Source: Mya arenaria (Eukaryota > Mollusca > Bivalvia > Myida > Myidae). Taken from it: DNA of 64,000 nucleotides. The notes beneath the pieces are model-generated. The model made no database searches, was not told the DNA's origin, and saw only the letters and a list, made by a program, of their open reading frames with translations. Both the position numbers and the translations under genes were made by a program. Shown here one piece after another: positions 22,360 to 35,159 of this stretch. The stretch is from NCBI RefSeq assembly GCF_026914265.1, contig NC_069136.1, positions 13,076,356 through 13,140,355 on the forward strand, given 5' to 3'. How positions within the stretch are numbered: the stretch's first letter is position 1; the number at the start of each line of letters is the position of its first letter.

Positions 22360-25300
22360 ATTGTCTAATAAAGTAAGGTTTTAGTTGCTGTTCTTTCTTT
22401 GTCTAAGTATTTACATTTACATAATGAAATTCGTCTCCTAGTTTATCATTGCAATAAGTACACACTCTTTCGTTTAGTGGTATTCAACGCCAATTGCCTA
22501 TTTCAATAGACATTCTATGATTTCTTGTTCTGAATTTGATGAATGAAAATAATTGTTTATTTGGAAATCTCGTGAGATACTTTTCAAAGCCAAAGTCCTT
22601 TTTATTCTATAAAATATACGGATGCTTGCTTTTTGTGTATTCGACGACCAATCATTTAAAAAATAAATCCATTAGCTTCTGCTTGACATTGTTTTTTAAC
22701 CACTTGCGATGTATTACTTCTTGATAAAGCCACAGGTTATTCAGGCCACATTTGATGAAAATCGTTCTAATGTTATATATCCAGGGATATTTTTTCTTTG
22801 TTATTCTGTCATCTAATGGAAGTGCTAAGTTATATATCACTTTATATATCAGTGATGAGAGTTTTTTCTTGTGTAATATTGTATAGTGTATGTAGTCTTC
22901 CCCAAAACCTATATTTCTTTCTTCTATATCTATTGATAAAGGTTTCAAGCCTGTTTCGCCATAGACCATGTAGTTTGGTGTTGATCGCTTTCATTTCAAG
23001 TATTTAAGTTGAACCCTATCCAGTAAGCTATTGTTATCAAATCTCCAAAATTATGCACCATATAACAAAATAGGTTATAATTGTTTTATCAAAGAGTTCT
23101 ATCCGTAGGTCAACAGGTAATGCTAGGCATTCTGGCATAGGAATGATTCTGGATGAACTGCGTTTTAAAAATGTACAGAATGAACCAGTAAGCATTTCCT
23201 TAAATGTGCCGATTCATCTCGAACTCTGGCTATCTGCACTCGGAAAACAATAACAATACTATCATTGACCAAAACAGGCTATCGGATGAGGTTTGCACAA
23301 AATAAAATGGCTTTAAATCGTAGTTTTGAAGAATAAAGTGCACTGAGTGAGTCGGTTAGCATAGTAAGAACGTGCATTGTTTTCACGAGATATTTTAATA
23401 CAGACATAATTTTCATCTAAAACAAGCGTCATCGTAAACAAACAATTGCTCTTCATTCGGTGCACAAATGCTTTAATAAAATATATCGTTGAAACATATA
23501 GAAAACAGTGTTAATACTCACCGAATCGAGGACGTTTTTCAGCCAAATCAATGAACCAGGAAACCTGGACGCACCTGACATTACTGCTCTTGTTAATAGC
23601 ATTTTGTAGTCCTATTTCTGTCTCTGACAAGATAATTGTGTCATCAGCATGTAATAAAATTAATTATCTAAGGAACGTATGCATATTGTCATAATGAGCA
23701 GGATCTTGAATATCAACACCGCCATTCATTATATTTTGGGGAAATAGGAGTGCAAGTCGTTTGAAAGCAGCAAGAAAACGAGCGGGGATAAATTTTCCCC
23801 TTGGCGGACGCCAATTTTACTTGGAAAGAAGTTTGAGTATTTGGAATCTTTAGTAACACACGATTTTATGTTGCTACATATGTTCTGTATAAGTTGCAGA
23901 CATTGTCCATTGGTATTTGTATTAATTAGTTTTTGCCATAAGTAAGATCACCATACCGTATCAAATGCTTGCTTTAAGTCTATAAATGCACACAATAGTT
24001 TCTTTTTTCTGTTATTCGAATACTGTATTAACTGGTTTAGTATAAACATGTTGTCCGTCGTTGAATATCCTTTTCTGAAACCGACTTGACTGCCATCGAT
24101 AATATTATTAGATTAAACGTATTTATCGAGGCGGTTAATTTTTATACAAGCAAATAAATTAACAATGCAACTTAATAATATATAATCGGTCTATAATTTT
24201 CCGGACGGCTAGGATCACCTTTATTTTTATAGATAGGGTTAATAACACCTGTTGTCCAACACTGTGGAACAGTTCCTTTGTCTAAGATAAAATTGAATAC
24301 AATTTCATATGTATCCTTGATTATATTACTTTTTACTTTTTATATGCTCATTTTTAACATGATCGATGCCACACAGACATGGCTTATTGTTTTTGAGTGT
24401 TCTTTACTGATATTATGTTCATGATCTTTCAATTTATTACAACTACTGGAATTTGTTAGGCCAAATGCACCTTAGCACGAATTTTTGATGCATGCTATCC
24501 TGCATTTCGAACTTGTATGTCAAACTAACAGAGTTGTGTGCATGGGATAAAATTGACTTTAAGACAGTTTATATTCTTAAATAAGCTTGATGTACATATA
24601 TAATAATCAACTGTACCAACGCATTTACAGATGGAGTTTCCTGTCATATCACCATGTGTTCGTCTATTCAAAATAAAAAATAAAAAATATTTCGCTGAAG
24701 GAAGTCGATAAGCCTTCTTCCATAATTATTAATGGATTTGTCACTATTATTGAGTTTAATTAATACATTTTCCCAGTTTTCAAACTTACTAAGTTCACCT
24801 AGAAACTCATCGTAAACTGCTTCAAAGTATTGCCTTTCAGCAAATTCTTTATCTACCAAAGTTAAATCATCAAAACACTTAGTTCTGGCATTAAAATCTC
24901 CTAACATACAAATATAATTGTATTGGTGAGAAAGCGTCTCAAGATCGCTCTTTATATTTAAAAAAGAGTCCTCTATTATATGTAACGAATTTTCAGGTGC
25001 TAAATATACTACACCACATAAAATATCTGTATATGTTTTTACTAGCTCTTTACTTATGGAGAACCATTAACTAACTTACTATCAGTGTTTACAATTGTTA
25101 TTTATTTAGATATATTACTTTTAACTAAAAGCGCAATACCGCCTGACTTGCGCGAATAAATAACGATAGATTTTCATTTTTTTAGTGACTATATCATAAC
25201 CCTTGATTTCTATGAAATCAAAAACGTCATATTGGTTTACTAAATCAATGAATTCGGGGCAATGCAGCTTAGATTTAAAACCGCATACATTTAGGGACAA

Positions 25301-25370
25301 AAAATGTAAATTTCTAATAGTGGTGTTTACATGTACGTTATTTATGTTTATTTTCATAAACACTTAAATA
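22360..25370 (-). mobile_element. Degenerate non-LTR retrotransposon (CR1/L2-like), near full ORF2
   Basis: Read on the minus strand, the element begins with an APE endonuclease (LHFLSLNVCGFKSKL at about 25310, GDFNART at about 24890). Next come reverse-transcriptase blocks SQVGFRKGYSTTDNMF (about 24080), CAFIDLKQAFDTVW (about 23975), KIGVRQGENLSPLVF (about 23790) and HADDTIILSE (about 23650). Then MVYGETGLKPLS (22969) and a C-terminal FRTRNHRMSIE with a CTYCN knuckle (about 22470). Frames are broken by stops and shifts, and the catalytic Y of YADD is H. Inserted in intron 1 of lectin copy 2. Confidence 0.8.
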
Positions 25371-27099
25371 CTCGGAGGAAGCACTGTAATTGTTAACATA
25401 TTGATCAATCGGTAACGCGTGTTGAAATATCTTCAGCTTCATACAACGTACGGTTTTTATACATGTTATCATCGACTTGACAGTTTGTATTATATTGATA
25501 TCGATTTACAGCCAGTTCGCTACTTAAACAACTAGTAGTTTCAGTTTCATAATACAAACATGTATTATTCATGTAAGCCTCAACTAGAAAAATGCAAATT
25601 GTAGCGATTAACCTATGAATCGCTAAGCAGGCGATGAAATGGAATATTAATTGCTGTTGCTATCATTTAGTACCGGTCTTTTACGATAACAATTTAAAAT
25701 GTCATGTATGTTTAGACAACGTATAAACATTTATAACAATCAAAAGCATGAAGGAGAGTATAATCCATATTTAACATTTTAATCAATGATTTGCACATTT
25801 CCGGATTAACATGCTCTCTAACATTGCTCGTTGCAATTTTGTAATTGAAAACGAATTCATGTAGTTGTGTTCTACGGAATAAATAATTAAAAGATTCGCA
25901 CATGCATGTGACCATGATGTATTACCTTATCATATGGCTTCATGGACTTCTATAGCTTTTCATATAAATATTGTATTCGATGTATTGTCAATCAGACAGG
26001 TCTACCTTTTTTATTTCAAAGCTCGTCGATTTAATGACATTTGAACACGTTATGTAAACCTAGTGCATTCGTTACCAAAACATGCTGAACATATTTAATG
26101 TAACACATTTTTTTGCTGAATCATAATATACTTATTTACGATATGATTTTAAACAGGTTGGGTTAAGTGCATACATTTAAAAAAGCACTTAGCATTACTA
26201 ATGAACATGTTGACTCGATGAAGATATGCAAATTATTATCTTTCAATATCCTCATTTATTATCTTTCATAGCCAATATTTATTTCCAATTTTGCCAATTA
26301 AATCTGAAACATTAATATTTTATAAGAAAAGTGTTACTTGTAATCTACCTCACATCAAGTATCATTTTTTAAATTAAATAATAATGATATAAGCAAAAAA
26401 ATGCAGGCAAGCATAAATCACAAATTATTTTCAGATCGAATTAAGGAGCGAAAAAGTTATATTGAGAATAGATATAAAATTTATAAATACAATAATTTTA
26501 TTACTATAAATGACAACCTTTGTTGCACATGCCATACCCAAAGAGTCATAAACTTGTCACCCTGCCGTGAAAAGCCGCATGAGGGGCATTCAAACAATTA
26601 TCGTACAGTTAAATACACAATTTCTTGGCACCAATTTTCTACTTATTTTACATAAATGTTCAAAAATGATCAAAACATATTTTTAAATTCATTTTTTCAA
26701 AAAGTGCATTTGAAAGAGAAAACAATTCTGCATCGTTATCCGTTGGAAGCTAAGCGATCGAGTGTCTATAAAAATAACCTTAAATAGCAAAACATTTTTA
26801 GCTCCTTCTGAATTCAATGTAACTTTGGGTGACCAACAAAACCCTTAAAGGGACCAAAACGTAAACAATCATGCAACTTAAACAAAATCATCATCTTTAA
26901 TGGCAAGAATTACCCTAAATTATATGTGTTAAGTAAGTTGATCTGTTCAAACACTAATTCGTGAGAACTGTTTAACCACATTTTCCCTATATAACTCTTT
27001 AGGCATTTTCGCTTCACTGGATTTCTCCAAAGTTGGCCATGTTGGAAAAAATCGCTAAGCGAAAGATATTGTTTTATCTTTACGAAAAAATATTTTCAG
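25370..27099. other. AT-rich end of intron 1 of lectin copy 2
   Basis: No gene, TIR or tandem repeat is evident. The last 40 bases before the acceptor match copy 1 on either side of its foldback insertion. Confidence 0.45.
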
Positions 27100-27105
27100 T
27101 TTCAG

Positions 27106-27486
27106 GACGCAGAAGTGTGTGGAGATGGATGGCATTGCAACGAAGGCTCTTCGTACTTTGTGTCAGATGAGCCTTCGGACTGGTTCACCGCCCGGGACAG
27201 GTGCATGGACGTGGGAGCGACTCTGGCCTCGATCAAAGACCAAACCGAAAATACGTATTTGAAAGACCTGCTAAAAACGTATGGCTCAAACTTTTACTGG
27301 CTAGGGGGGAGCAGAGCAAGCCCGAAGAATCCGTGGCTCTGGGAGACGGGGGAGGCGTGGGGCTACGAGGACTGGGAATATCTTAAAACTTACCTTTGCA
27401 TGGGCATCTGGGTAATATCTTACAACGGGTGGCATGACTGGGATTGCATGCACGCATATCGGTACGTGTGCGAGAAAATAGCCTGA
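27106..27486 (+). CDS. C-type lectin copy 2, exon 2 (CTLD)
   Basis: This terminal exon has 126 codons plus stop and follows TTTCAG at 27105. Its start DAEVCGDGWHC continues in phase 0 from exon 1. The C-type lectin fold is complete: first cysteine pair, DRC, GATLASI, ENTYL, FYWLGG, WLWETGEAW, YLCMG, WHDWDC and YVCEKIA. It lacks EPN or QPD in the long loop, so classical calcium-dependent mannose or galactose binding is not predicted, although the W-x-D-x-x-C part remains. A second acceptor 6 nt upstream (CAG ending at 27099) is also in frame and would add Phe-Gln. Stop TGA is at 27484-27486 and AATAAA at 27500-27505. Ligand unknown. Confidence 0.87.
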   Translation, partial: DAEVCGDGWHCNEGSSYFVSDEPSDWFTARDRCMDVGATLASIKDQTENTYLKDLLKTYGSNFYWLGGSRASPKNPWLWETGEAWGYEDWEYLKTYLCMGIWVISYNGWHDWDCMHAYRYVCEKIA

Positions 27487-27499
27487 AAGTTGAAACTGA

Positions 27500-27505
27500 A
27501 ATAAA
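27500..27505 (+). promoter_or_regulatory. Polyadenylation signal of lectin copy 2
   Basis: AATAAA begins 14 bp after the stop codon, at the same spacing as in copy 1. Confidence 0.55.
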
Positions 27506-27693
27506 TATGAACGTCAAGTATGAATAAAATTAGTATACGTTCATTTCTCTAGAACATATATACGGTTCAATAGAGTTTGAGTTTGGTAGTTTATTAAAGT
27601 CTCATCAATTCAACTTATCTCGGACTTGGTGTAAGATGGTTGTTACTAAATATAGCAATAGAAGGCGTCACAGCAGTCTTGTGATAAACATGC

Positions 27694-27879
27694 GATATAA
27701 GTCGAAACTCGCTATGTCGAACTATGTTATATCGATGATCTGGTTATGTCGAACTTTTTTAAAATGTGTTGGGTTAAGTTAAACATTTTTTTTTTAAATT
27801 TCGGTTTGCTCGATTGTTCTTTATCTCGAAGCATATACGTTGTCCCAGTGACTTCGACATATCGAGTTTTGACTGTATA
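27694..27879. mobile_element. Short TIR element (family S), copy 2
   Basis: Orthologous position to 12671-12853, with the same TIRs and body. It marks the 3' flank shared by the two lectin copies. Confidence 0.7.
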
Positions 27880-28409
27880 CATTTCATGATATTATAACAT
27901 TATGAATTGCCGGTCAAAGAATGAGTTGCAGGAGACTATAGTTACAAAACAAAACTATTTCATCAAATGAATGATATACATACAACATAAAGTAATGCTC
28001 TTATATTGTGATACACAATAAGATTACTAGAAACGAAGGCTAATCTTGGTATAAAATAAATAAAACAAGAAAAATTAGAGTATTAGAAATAAAGTGCACT
28101 GTTATGCATTATTAAAACATTCATGACAAATGAACTTTTTGGTTTACATAAAGAAGCTAAACGTCAAAAATTAAAATACATTGCTTATATAACTCAAACG
28201 GATATATAACAATCATTGTGGAGCCTTATACATTGCTCCTTTAATGTTTGTGTTACAATTTTCAATAAAGGTAAATTTTAAACATATTATGTTCTTGTTT
28301 TTGATTTGCCACTATTTTCCATAAATTATATTTGGTAAAAAAGTTCTTGCTGAGAAAAACATGTATGAACAAACTTGTGTATTTGTAGCTCGTCTGTTTT
28401 TTATAAAAG

Positions 28410-31400
28410 ATCTCATATTGTGAGAGCCTTGGGTCGTCTCTGGTACTGGTGAGCCCTGGGGTCGTCTCCGCTATCGTGAATGTCCTTGGGTCGTCTCTGG
28501 TACTGTGTGAGCCCTTGGGTCTCTGGTATTGTGAGAGCCCTTTGGGTCTTCTCTCGTATTGTGAGAGCCTTTGAGTCGTCTCTGGATTTGTGAGAGCCTT
28601 TGGGTCGTCTCCAGTATTGTGAGAGCCTTGGGTTCGTCTCCGGTATTGTAAGAGCCTTTGGGTCGTCTACGGTATTGTGAGAGTCCTGGGTTCGTCTACG
28701 GTATTGTGAGAGCCTTTGGGTCGTCTACGGTATTGTGAGAGCCTTTGGGTCGTCTCCGGTATTGTTAGAGCCTTGGGTTCGTCTCCGGTATTGTTAGAGC
28801 TTTTTGGTCTTCTACGGTATTGTAAGAGCATTAGGTTCGTCTCCGGTATTGTGAGAGCCTTGGGGTCGTCTCCGGTATTATGAGAGACTAGGTTCGTCTC
28901 CGGTATTATGAGAGCCTTTGGGTCGTCTACGGTATTGTGAGAGCCTTTGGGTCGTCTCCGGTATTGTGAGAGCCTTAAGTTCGTCTCTGGTATTGTGAGT
29001 GTCTTGAGGTCGTCTCCGTTAATATGAAACACATTGGGTCGTCTCTGGTATTGTGAGAGCCTTGAGGTCGTCTCCGGTATTGTGAGAGCCTAGGGGTCGT
29101 CTGTGGTATTGTTAGAGCCTTTGTCTCGTCTGTGGTATTGTGAAAGCCTTGGGTTCGTCTACGGTATTGTGAGAGCCTTTGCGTCGTCTCCGGTATTGTG
29201 AGAGCCTTGGGTTCGTCTCCGGTATTGTGATAGCCTTTGCGTCGTCTCCGGTATTGTGAGAGCCTTGGGGTCGTCTCCGGTATTGTGAGAGACTTTGGGT
29301 CGTCTACGGTATTGTGAGAGCCTTTGGGTCGTCTCCGGTATTGTGAGAGCCTTGAGGTCATCTCCGGTATTGTGAGAGCCTTGGGGTCGTCTCTGGTATT
29401 GTTAGAGCCTTTGTCTCGTCTGTGGTATTGTGAGGGCCTTGGGTTCGTCTATGGTATTGTAAGAGCCTTTGCGTCGTCTCCGGTATTGTGAGAGCCTTTG
29501 CGTCGTCTCCGGTATTGTGAGAGCCTTGGGGTCGTCTCCGGTATTGTGAGAGCCTTGGGTTCGTCTCCGGTATTGTGAGAGACTTTGCGTCGTCTCCGGT
29601 ATTGTGAGAGCCTTGGGTTCGTCTCCGAAATTATGAGAGCCTTTGCGTCGTCTCCGGTATTTCGAGAGCCTTTGGTTCGTCTCCGGTATTATGAAAGACC
29701 TTGAGTCGTAACTGGTATTGTGAGTGCCTTGGGGTCGTCTCCGGTATAATGAGAGTCTTTGGGTCGTCTCTGGTATTGTGAGAGACTTTGGGTCGTCTCC
29801 GGTATTGTGAGAGCCTTGGGGTCGTCTCTGGTATTGTGAGAGCCTTGAGGTCGTCTCCGGTATTGTGAGAGCCTAGGGGTCGTCTGTGGTATTGTTAGAG
29901 CCTTTGTCTCGTCTGTGGTATTGTGAAAGCCTTGGGTTCGTCTACGGTATTGTGAGAGCCTTTGCGTCGTCTCCGGTATTGTGAGAGCCTTGGGTTCGTC
30001 TCCGGTATTGTGATAGCCTTTGCGTCGTCTCCGGTATTGTGAGAGCCTTGGGGTCGACTCCGGTATTGTGAGAGACTTTGGGTCGTCTCCGGTATTGTGA
30101 GAGCCTTGAGGTCATCTCCGGTATTGTGAGAGCCTAGGGGTCGTCTCTGGTATTGTTAGAGCCTTTGTCTCGTCTGTGGTATTCTGAGGGCCCTTGGGTT
30201 CGTCTACGGTATTGTAAGAGCCTTGGGGTCGTCTCCGGTATTGTGAGAGCCTTTGGGTCGTCTCCGGTATTGTGAGAGCCTTGGGTTCGTCTCCGGTATT
30301 GTGAGAGACTTTGCGTCGTCTCCGGTATTGTGAGAGCCTTGGGTTCGTCTCCGATATTGTGAGAGCCTTTGCGTCGTCTCCAATATCGTGAGAGCCTTTG
30401 GTTCGTCTCCGGTATTATGAAAGACCTTGAGTCGTAACTGGTATTGTGAGTGGCTTAGGGTCGTCTCCGGTATAATGAGAGTCTTTGGGTCGTCTCCGGT
30501 ATTGTGAGAGACTTTGGGTCGTCTCCGGTATTGTGAGAGCCTTGGGGTCTTCTCTGGTATTGTGAGAGCCTTAGGTTCGTCTCCGGTATTGTGAGTGTCT
30601 TGAGGTCGTCACCGTTAATATGAAAGACCTTGAGTCGTATCTGGTATTGTGAGTGCCTTGGGGTCGTCTCCGGTATAATGAGAGCCTTTGGGTCGTCTCT
30701 GGTATTGTGAGAGCCTTTGGGCCGTCTCCGGTATTGTGAGAGCCTTTGGGTCGTCTCCGGTATTGTGAGGGCCTTGGCGTCGTCTGTGGTATTGTGAGAG
30801 CCTTGGCGTCGTCTGTGGTATTGTGAGAGCCTTTGGGTCGTCTCCAGTATTGTGATAGCCTTTGGGTCGTCTTCGGTATTGTACGAGTCTTGGGGTTGTC
30901 TCCGGCATTGTGAGAGCCTTTGGGTTGTCTCCCTGGTTTGGTGAGAGCTTTTGGGTCGTCTCCTATGTTGTGAGAGCCTTGGGGTCGTCTCCGATATTGT
31001 GAGGACTTTATGGTCGTATCTAGTATTGTGAGAGCCGTGGGGTCATCTCTATTAGTGTGAGAGCTTTTGGATCGTCTCTGGTATTGTGAGAGCCCTGGGG
31101 GTCGTCTGTGGTATTGTTAGAGCAATGGGATCGTCATCGGTATTATGAGAGCCTTTGGGTCGTCTCCGGTATTGTGAGAGCCTTTCGGTCATCTCCGGTA
31201 TTGTTAGAGCCATGGGATCGTCATCGGTATTATGAGAGCCTTTGGGTCGTCTCTGGTATTGTGAGAGCCTTTTAGTCGTCTCCGGTATTCTGAGAGCCTT
31301 GGGGTCGTCTTCGGTATTGTGATAGCCTTTGGGTTGTCTCCGGTATTGTGAGAGCCTTAGGGTCGACTCCGGTATTGTGAGAGCCTTTGAGTCGTCTCCG

Positions 31401-32235
31401 GTATTGTGAGAGCCTTAGGGTCGTCTACGGTATTGTGAGAGCCTTTCGGTCGTCTCCGGTATTGTGAGAGCCTTGGGGTCGTCTACGGTATTGTGAGAGC
31501 CTTGTGGTCGTCTCTGGTATTATGAGAGCCTTGGGGTCGTCTCCGGTATTGTGAGCGCCTTTGGGTCGTCTCCGGTATTGTGAGAGCCTTGGGGTCGTCT
31601 CCGGTATCGTAAGAACCTTGGGGTCGTCTCCGATATTGTGAGGGCATTGGGGTCGTCTCTGGTGTTGTGAGAGCCTTGGGGTCGTCTCTGGTATTGTAAG
31701 GGCATTGGGGTCGTGTCCGGTATTGTGAGAGCCTTTGGACGTCTCCGGTATTGTGAGAGCCTTGGGGTCGTCTACGGTATTGTGAGAGCCTTGTTTTCGT
31801 CTTTGGTATTGTGAGAGCCTTGGGGTCGTCTTCGGTATTGTGAGAGCCTTTGGGTCGTCTCCGGTATTGTGAGAGCCTTGGGGTCGTCTCTGGTATTGTG
31901 ATAGCCTTTGCGTCGTCTCCGGTATTGTGAGAGCCTTTGGGTCGTCTCCGGTATTGTGAGAGCATTGGGGTCGTCTCTTGTATTGTGAGAGCCTTGGGGT
32001 CGTCTTCGGTATTGTGAGAGCCTTGGGGTCGTCTCCGGTATCGTGAGAGCCTTTGAGTCGTCTCCGGTATTGTGATGGCCTTGTGGTTGTCTCCGGTATT
32101 GTGAGAGCCTTGGGGTCGTCTCTGGTATTGTGATGGCCTTTGAGTCGTCTCTGGTATTGTGAGAGCCTTGGGGTCGTCTCTGGTATTGTGAGGGCATTGG
32201 GGTCGTGTCCGGTATTGGGAGAGCTTGGAGTCGTC
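28410..32235 (+). repeat. 29-bp minisatellite, about 130 units
   Basis: The unit is GTGAGAGCCTTGGGGTCGTC plus TCCGGTATT, with frequent TTTGGG and GTCTAC or GTCTCT variants. Blocks at 29040-29560 and 29820-30330 repeat each other closely. It lies 0.9 kb after lectin copy 2. No minus-strand frame has stops, so false ORFs up to 264 codons appear with a 29-residue peptide period. Confidence 0.95.
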
Positions 32236-32239
32236 CGTG

Positions 32240-33185
32240 CGCTCTAAATCGCTCGTATTTTGGTTTTGGCAAAACACATTATTCGGTTTATTACATGTTT
32301 TATGTTACTGTCTTCATCGTCTATTTTTGAACACTTTTTTGTTTTTTTCGGAAGGATTTGTAAACATCATCGGGAAATCAAAATAGTTTATTGACAATGA
32401 GTTTTCAATATGCTTTGTTGTGAATTTTCAATTGTATTGATATACGACATGTATGTACATTATTTTGTATCTTTTAGGTTCCAACCCAATATTATACTCT
32501 TTCCATGACTTTGTACTTAAGTTTCTTTCATTCATTTGTGACCCTTCAATCACAGGAATGCCCGTTTTTAGTAAGGTTCTTAAATAAAATAACACTGAAC
32601 TAGTATAGATTTCTTGAAACTACAGTTGTTGAAAATAATTGATTTACTTAATTACCGCATACAGTTTTTAGACTATACATGTAGCATTTATTGAGGTTTT
32701 AATTTGTGACAAAAGGCTCGAAAATAGAAATGTTACTATGCTATGTTTATGGAATTAGCTGGTAGACTAATTGTGTAAATATTTGAAAACAATGCATATG
32801 TTTTGCATATTATTTAAATTCAAATGAAAAAAGTTCAATAATATTTTTCAGGTCTATTTTGTGTTTAAAGTTACTGATTTGATTTAAACATATTTTATTG
32901 CCTTTTTTTCAACATAATCGGTATTTACAACAATGATATAGAGTATGCAAAAAGCAAATGGGTTGGACACAAGTTCTAACAACATTAGTAACGTCTTCCC
33001 CATGAGCACATAAACTTGATAAGTATTTGGCAATAAATATAAATAAGAAAAAGGTAAGGAAATGGATAAGTGAAAGAAATGTCAGTAAAAGACAGGAAGT
33101 AAAAAGAAAAGAAGAATAATTCTGGCTCACTGCTACACAGGTGATATGTGGTAAACTGTTCAATAAAACAACCTGGTTCAGTTAT
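32240..33185. other. AT-rich spacer
   Basis: No gene or repeat that I can support. Confidence 0.4.
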
Positions 33186-33187
33186 AA

Positions 33188-33499
33188 TTAAAGAAGGGGC
33201 TTATCCGTAAACCGTTTAGAGTGTTTTATAAATAAGTGTACATAATGGAATAATACAATATTTTCATCGTCGGAGAGTGAGGGTTTTCCAAATACCAACG
33301 ACGCAATGCTAAGTGGGTGAAACGCACGTGTTCCACGAAACATGGATATACGTTCCTGAGTATAAAGATTACACCTAAAGAAATATTGGTCTACATCTTC
33401 AACTAGGTAACCACACTGGCATCTAGTGCTATTAAGCAAATGGTTATTATAGAGGTCAAAATTAAGATTACTACAATGGCTCCTTATACGAGCATGCAT
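33188..33499 (-). pseudogene. LINE ORF2 C-terminal fragment
   Basis: The minus strand encodes HARIRSHCSNLNFDLYNNHL, then CQCGYLVEDVDQYFFRC, then an R-x-x-M segment. This is the CxCG...ED...FxxC pattern that ends the ORF2 of several LINE clades. It is only about 100 codons, truncated at both ends, with a clade different from the other LINEs here. Confidence 0.6.
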
Positions 33500-33609
33500 T
33501 ACAGAGTTACTGTTTGGCAGTGTTTAAGTTGTAAAAATTGTTTCAATGTGTTTTGCTTTTTACAAAATATATTTTTTTGCATGTTGTAATTAGTTTTACT
33601 TTTAAAATT

Positions 33610-33890
33610 TACCTACAGCTGCACTCTCACAGATTTAACGTTTTGACCACTTTTTTATTTTTGTCTTGGAAGGAGGCAATTTATGCGAAAATGCATGGAA
33701 ACTAGTGGTATAAGACTGCTGACAAAAATTCAGATCGCAGATTTCATATTCAAGTTCAAAAATTGATGTTTTATGCATTTTTATTAAACAGTTCATAACG
33801 CTTTTAGCCATAAACGTTAATTTTCGTACGAAAATTTGAAAATCTGCGATCTGATCTTTTGTGCAGCTTTAACATGCAGTTTTCATTTCA
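33610..33890. mobile_element. MITE-like inverted-repeat element
   Basis: GCAGCTTTAAC and a left GCTGCACTCTCACAG end surround a body with internal inverted segments CAGATCGCAGATTT (about 33733) and AAATCTGCGATCTG (about 33840). Non-coding. Confidence 0.5.
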
Positions 33891-33939
33891 CTTTGCTACA
33901 GTAACATAACAAATTCACGAAACACCTGTTGTTCAAGCT

Positions 33940-35155
33940 GACTTTGACGACGGCATGACTCCGGAGGTATTCTGAACCTTATTTTAGGTCGTGTGTCCTA
34001 CAGGGTATTGTGATAGCTTTGATGACGGCATGACTCCGGAGGTATTCTGGACCTTATTCTAGGTCGTGTGTCCTACAAAGTATTGTGACAGCTTTGATGA
34101 CGGCATGACTCCAGAGGTATTCTGGACCTTATTCTAGGTCGTGTGTTCTACAAGGTATTGTGATAGCTTTGATAACGGCATGACTCCGGAGGTATTCTGA
34201 ACCTTATTCTAAGTCGTGTGTTCTACAAAGTATTGTGATAGCTTTGATGACGGCATGACTCCAGAGGTATTCTGAACCTTATTTTAGGTCGTGTGTTCTA
34301 CAAGGTATTGTGATAGCTTTGATGACGGCATGACTCCGGAGGTATTCTGAACCTTATTCTAAGTCGTGTGTTCTACAAAGTATTGTGATAGCTTTGATGA
34401 CGGCATGACTGCGGAGGTATTCTGAACCTTATTCTTGGTCGTGTGTTCTACAAGGTATTGTGATAGCTTTGATGACGGCATGACTCCGGAGGTATTAAGA
34501 ACCTTAATATTAGCTTAGCCATCTTTCGGGGTATGGTACTAGCTTTGATGACGGCATGACTCCGGAGGTATTCTGAACCTTATTTTAGGTCTCGTGTTCT
34601 ACATGGTATTGTGATAGCTTTGATGATGACATGACTCCGGAGGTATTCTGAACCTTATTTGAAGCTCAGCCGTCTTTCGGGGTATTGTACCAGCTTTGAT
34701 GCCGGCATGATTCCGGAGGTATTCTGAACCTTATTTTAAGCTCAGCCGTCTTTCTGGGTATTGTACTAGCTTTGATGCCGGCATGACTCCGGAGGTATTC
34801 TGAACCTTATTTTAAGCTCAGCCGTCTTTCGGGGTATTGTACTAGCTTTGATGACGGCATGACTCCGGATGTATTCTGAACCTTATTTTAAGCTCAGCCG
34901 TCTTTCGGGATATTGTTCTAGCTTTGATGCCGGCATGATTCCGGAGGTATTCTGAACCTTATTTTAAGCTCAGCCGTCTTTCGGGGGTATTGTACTAGCC
35001 TTGATGATGACATGACTCCAGAGGTATTTTGGACCTTATTTTTAGCTCAGCCGTTTTTCGGGGTATTGTGATTGCCTTGATGACGCCATGACCCCGGAGG
35101 TATTCTGAACCTTATTTTCAGCTCGTCTGTTTTGGGGGGTATTGTGAAGGCCTTT
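33940..35155. repeat. 75-bp minisatellite, about 16 units
   Basis: The unit includes TTTGATGACGGCATGACTCC, GGAGGTATTCTGAACCTTAT and GGTATTGTGATAGC. Later units replace GGTCGTGTGTTCTAC by AAGCTCAGCCGTCTTTCGG. The last unit ends AGCTCGTCTGTTTTGGGG, as in the flank of the 29-bp array. Confidence 0.93.
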
Positions 35156-35159
35156 GTAA

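Noticed and set aside
31483..32277. 264-codon arginine/proline-rich repeat protein
   Set aside because: The 29-bp unit is stop-free in all frames and cycles them; no promoter, splice or codon evidence.
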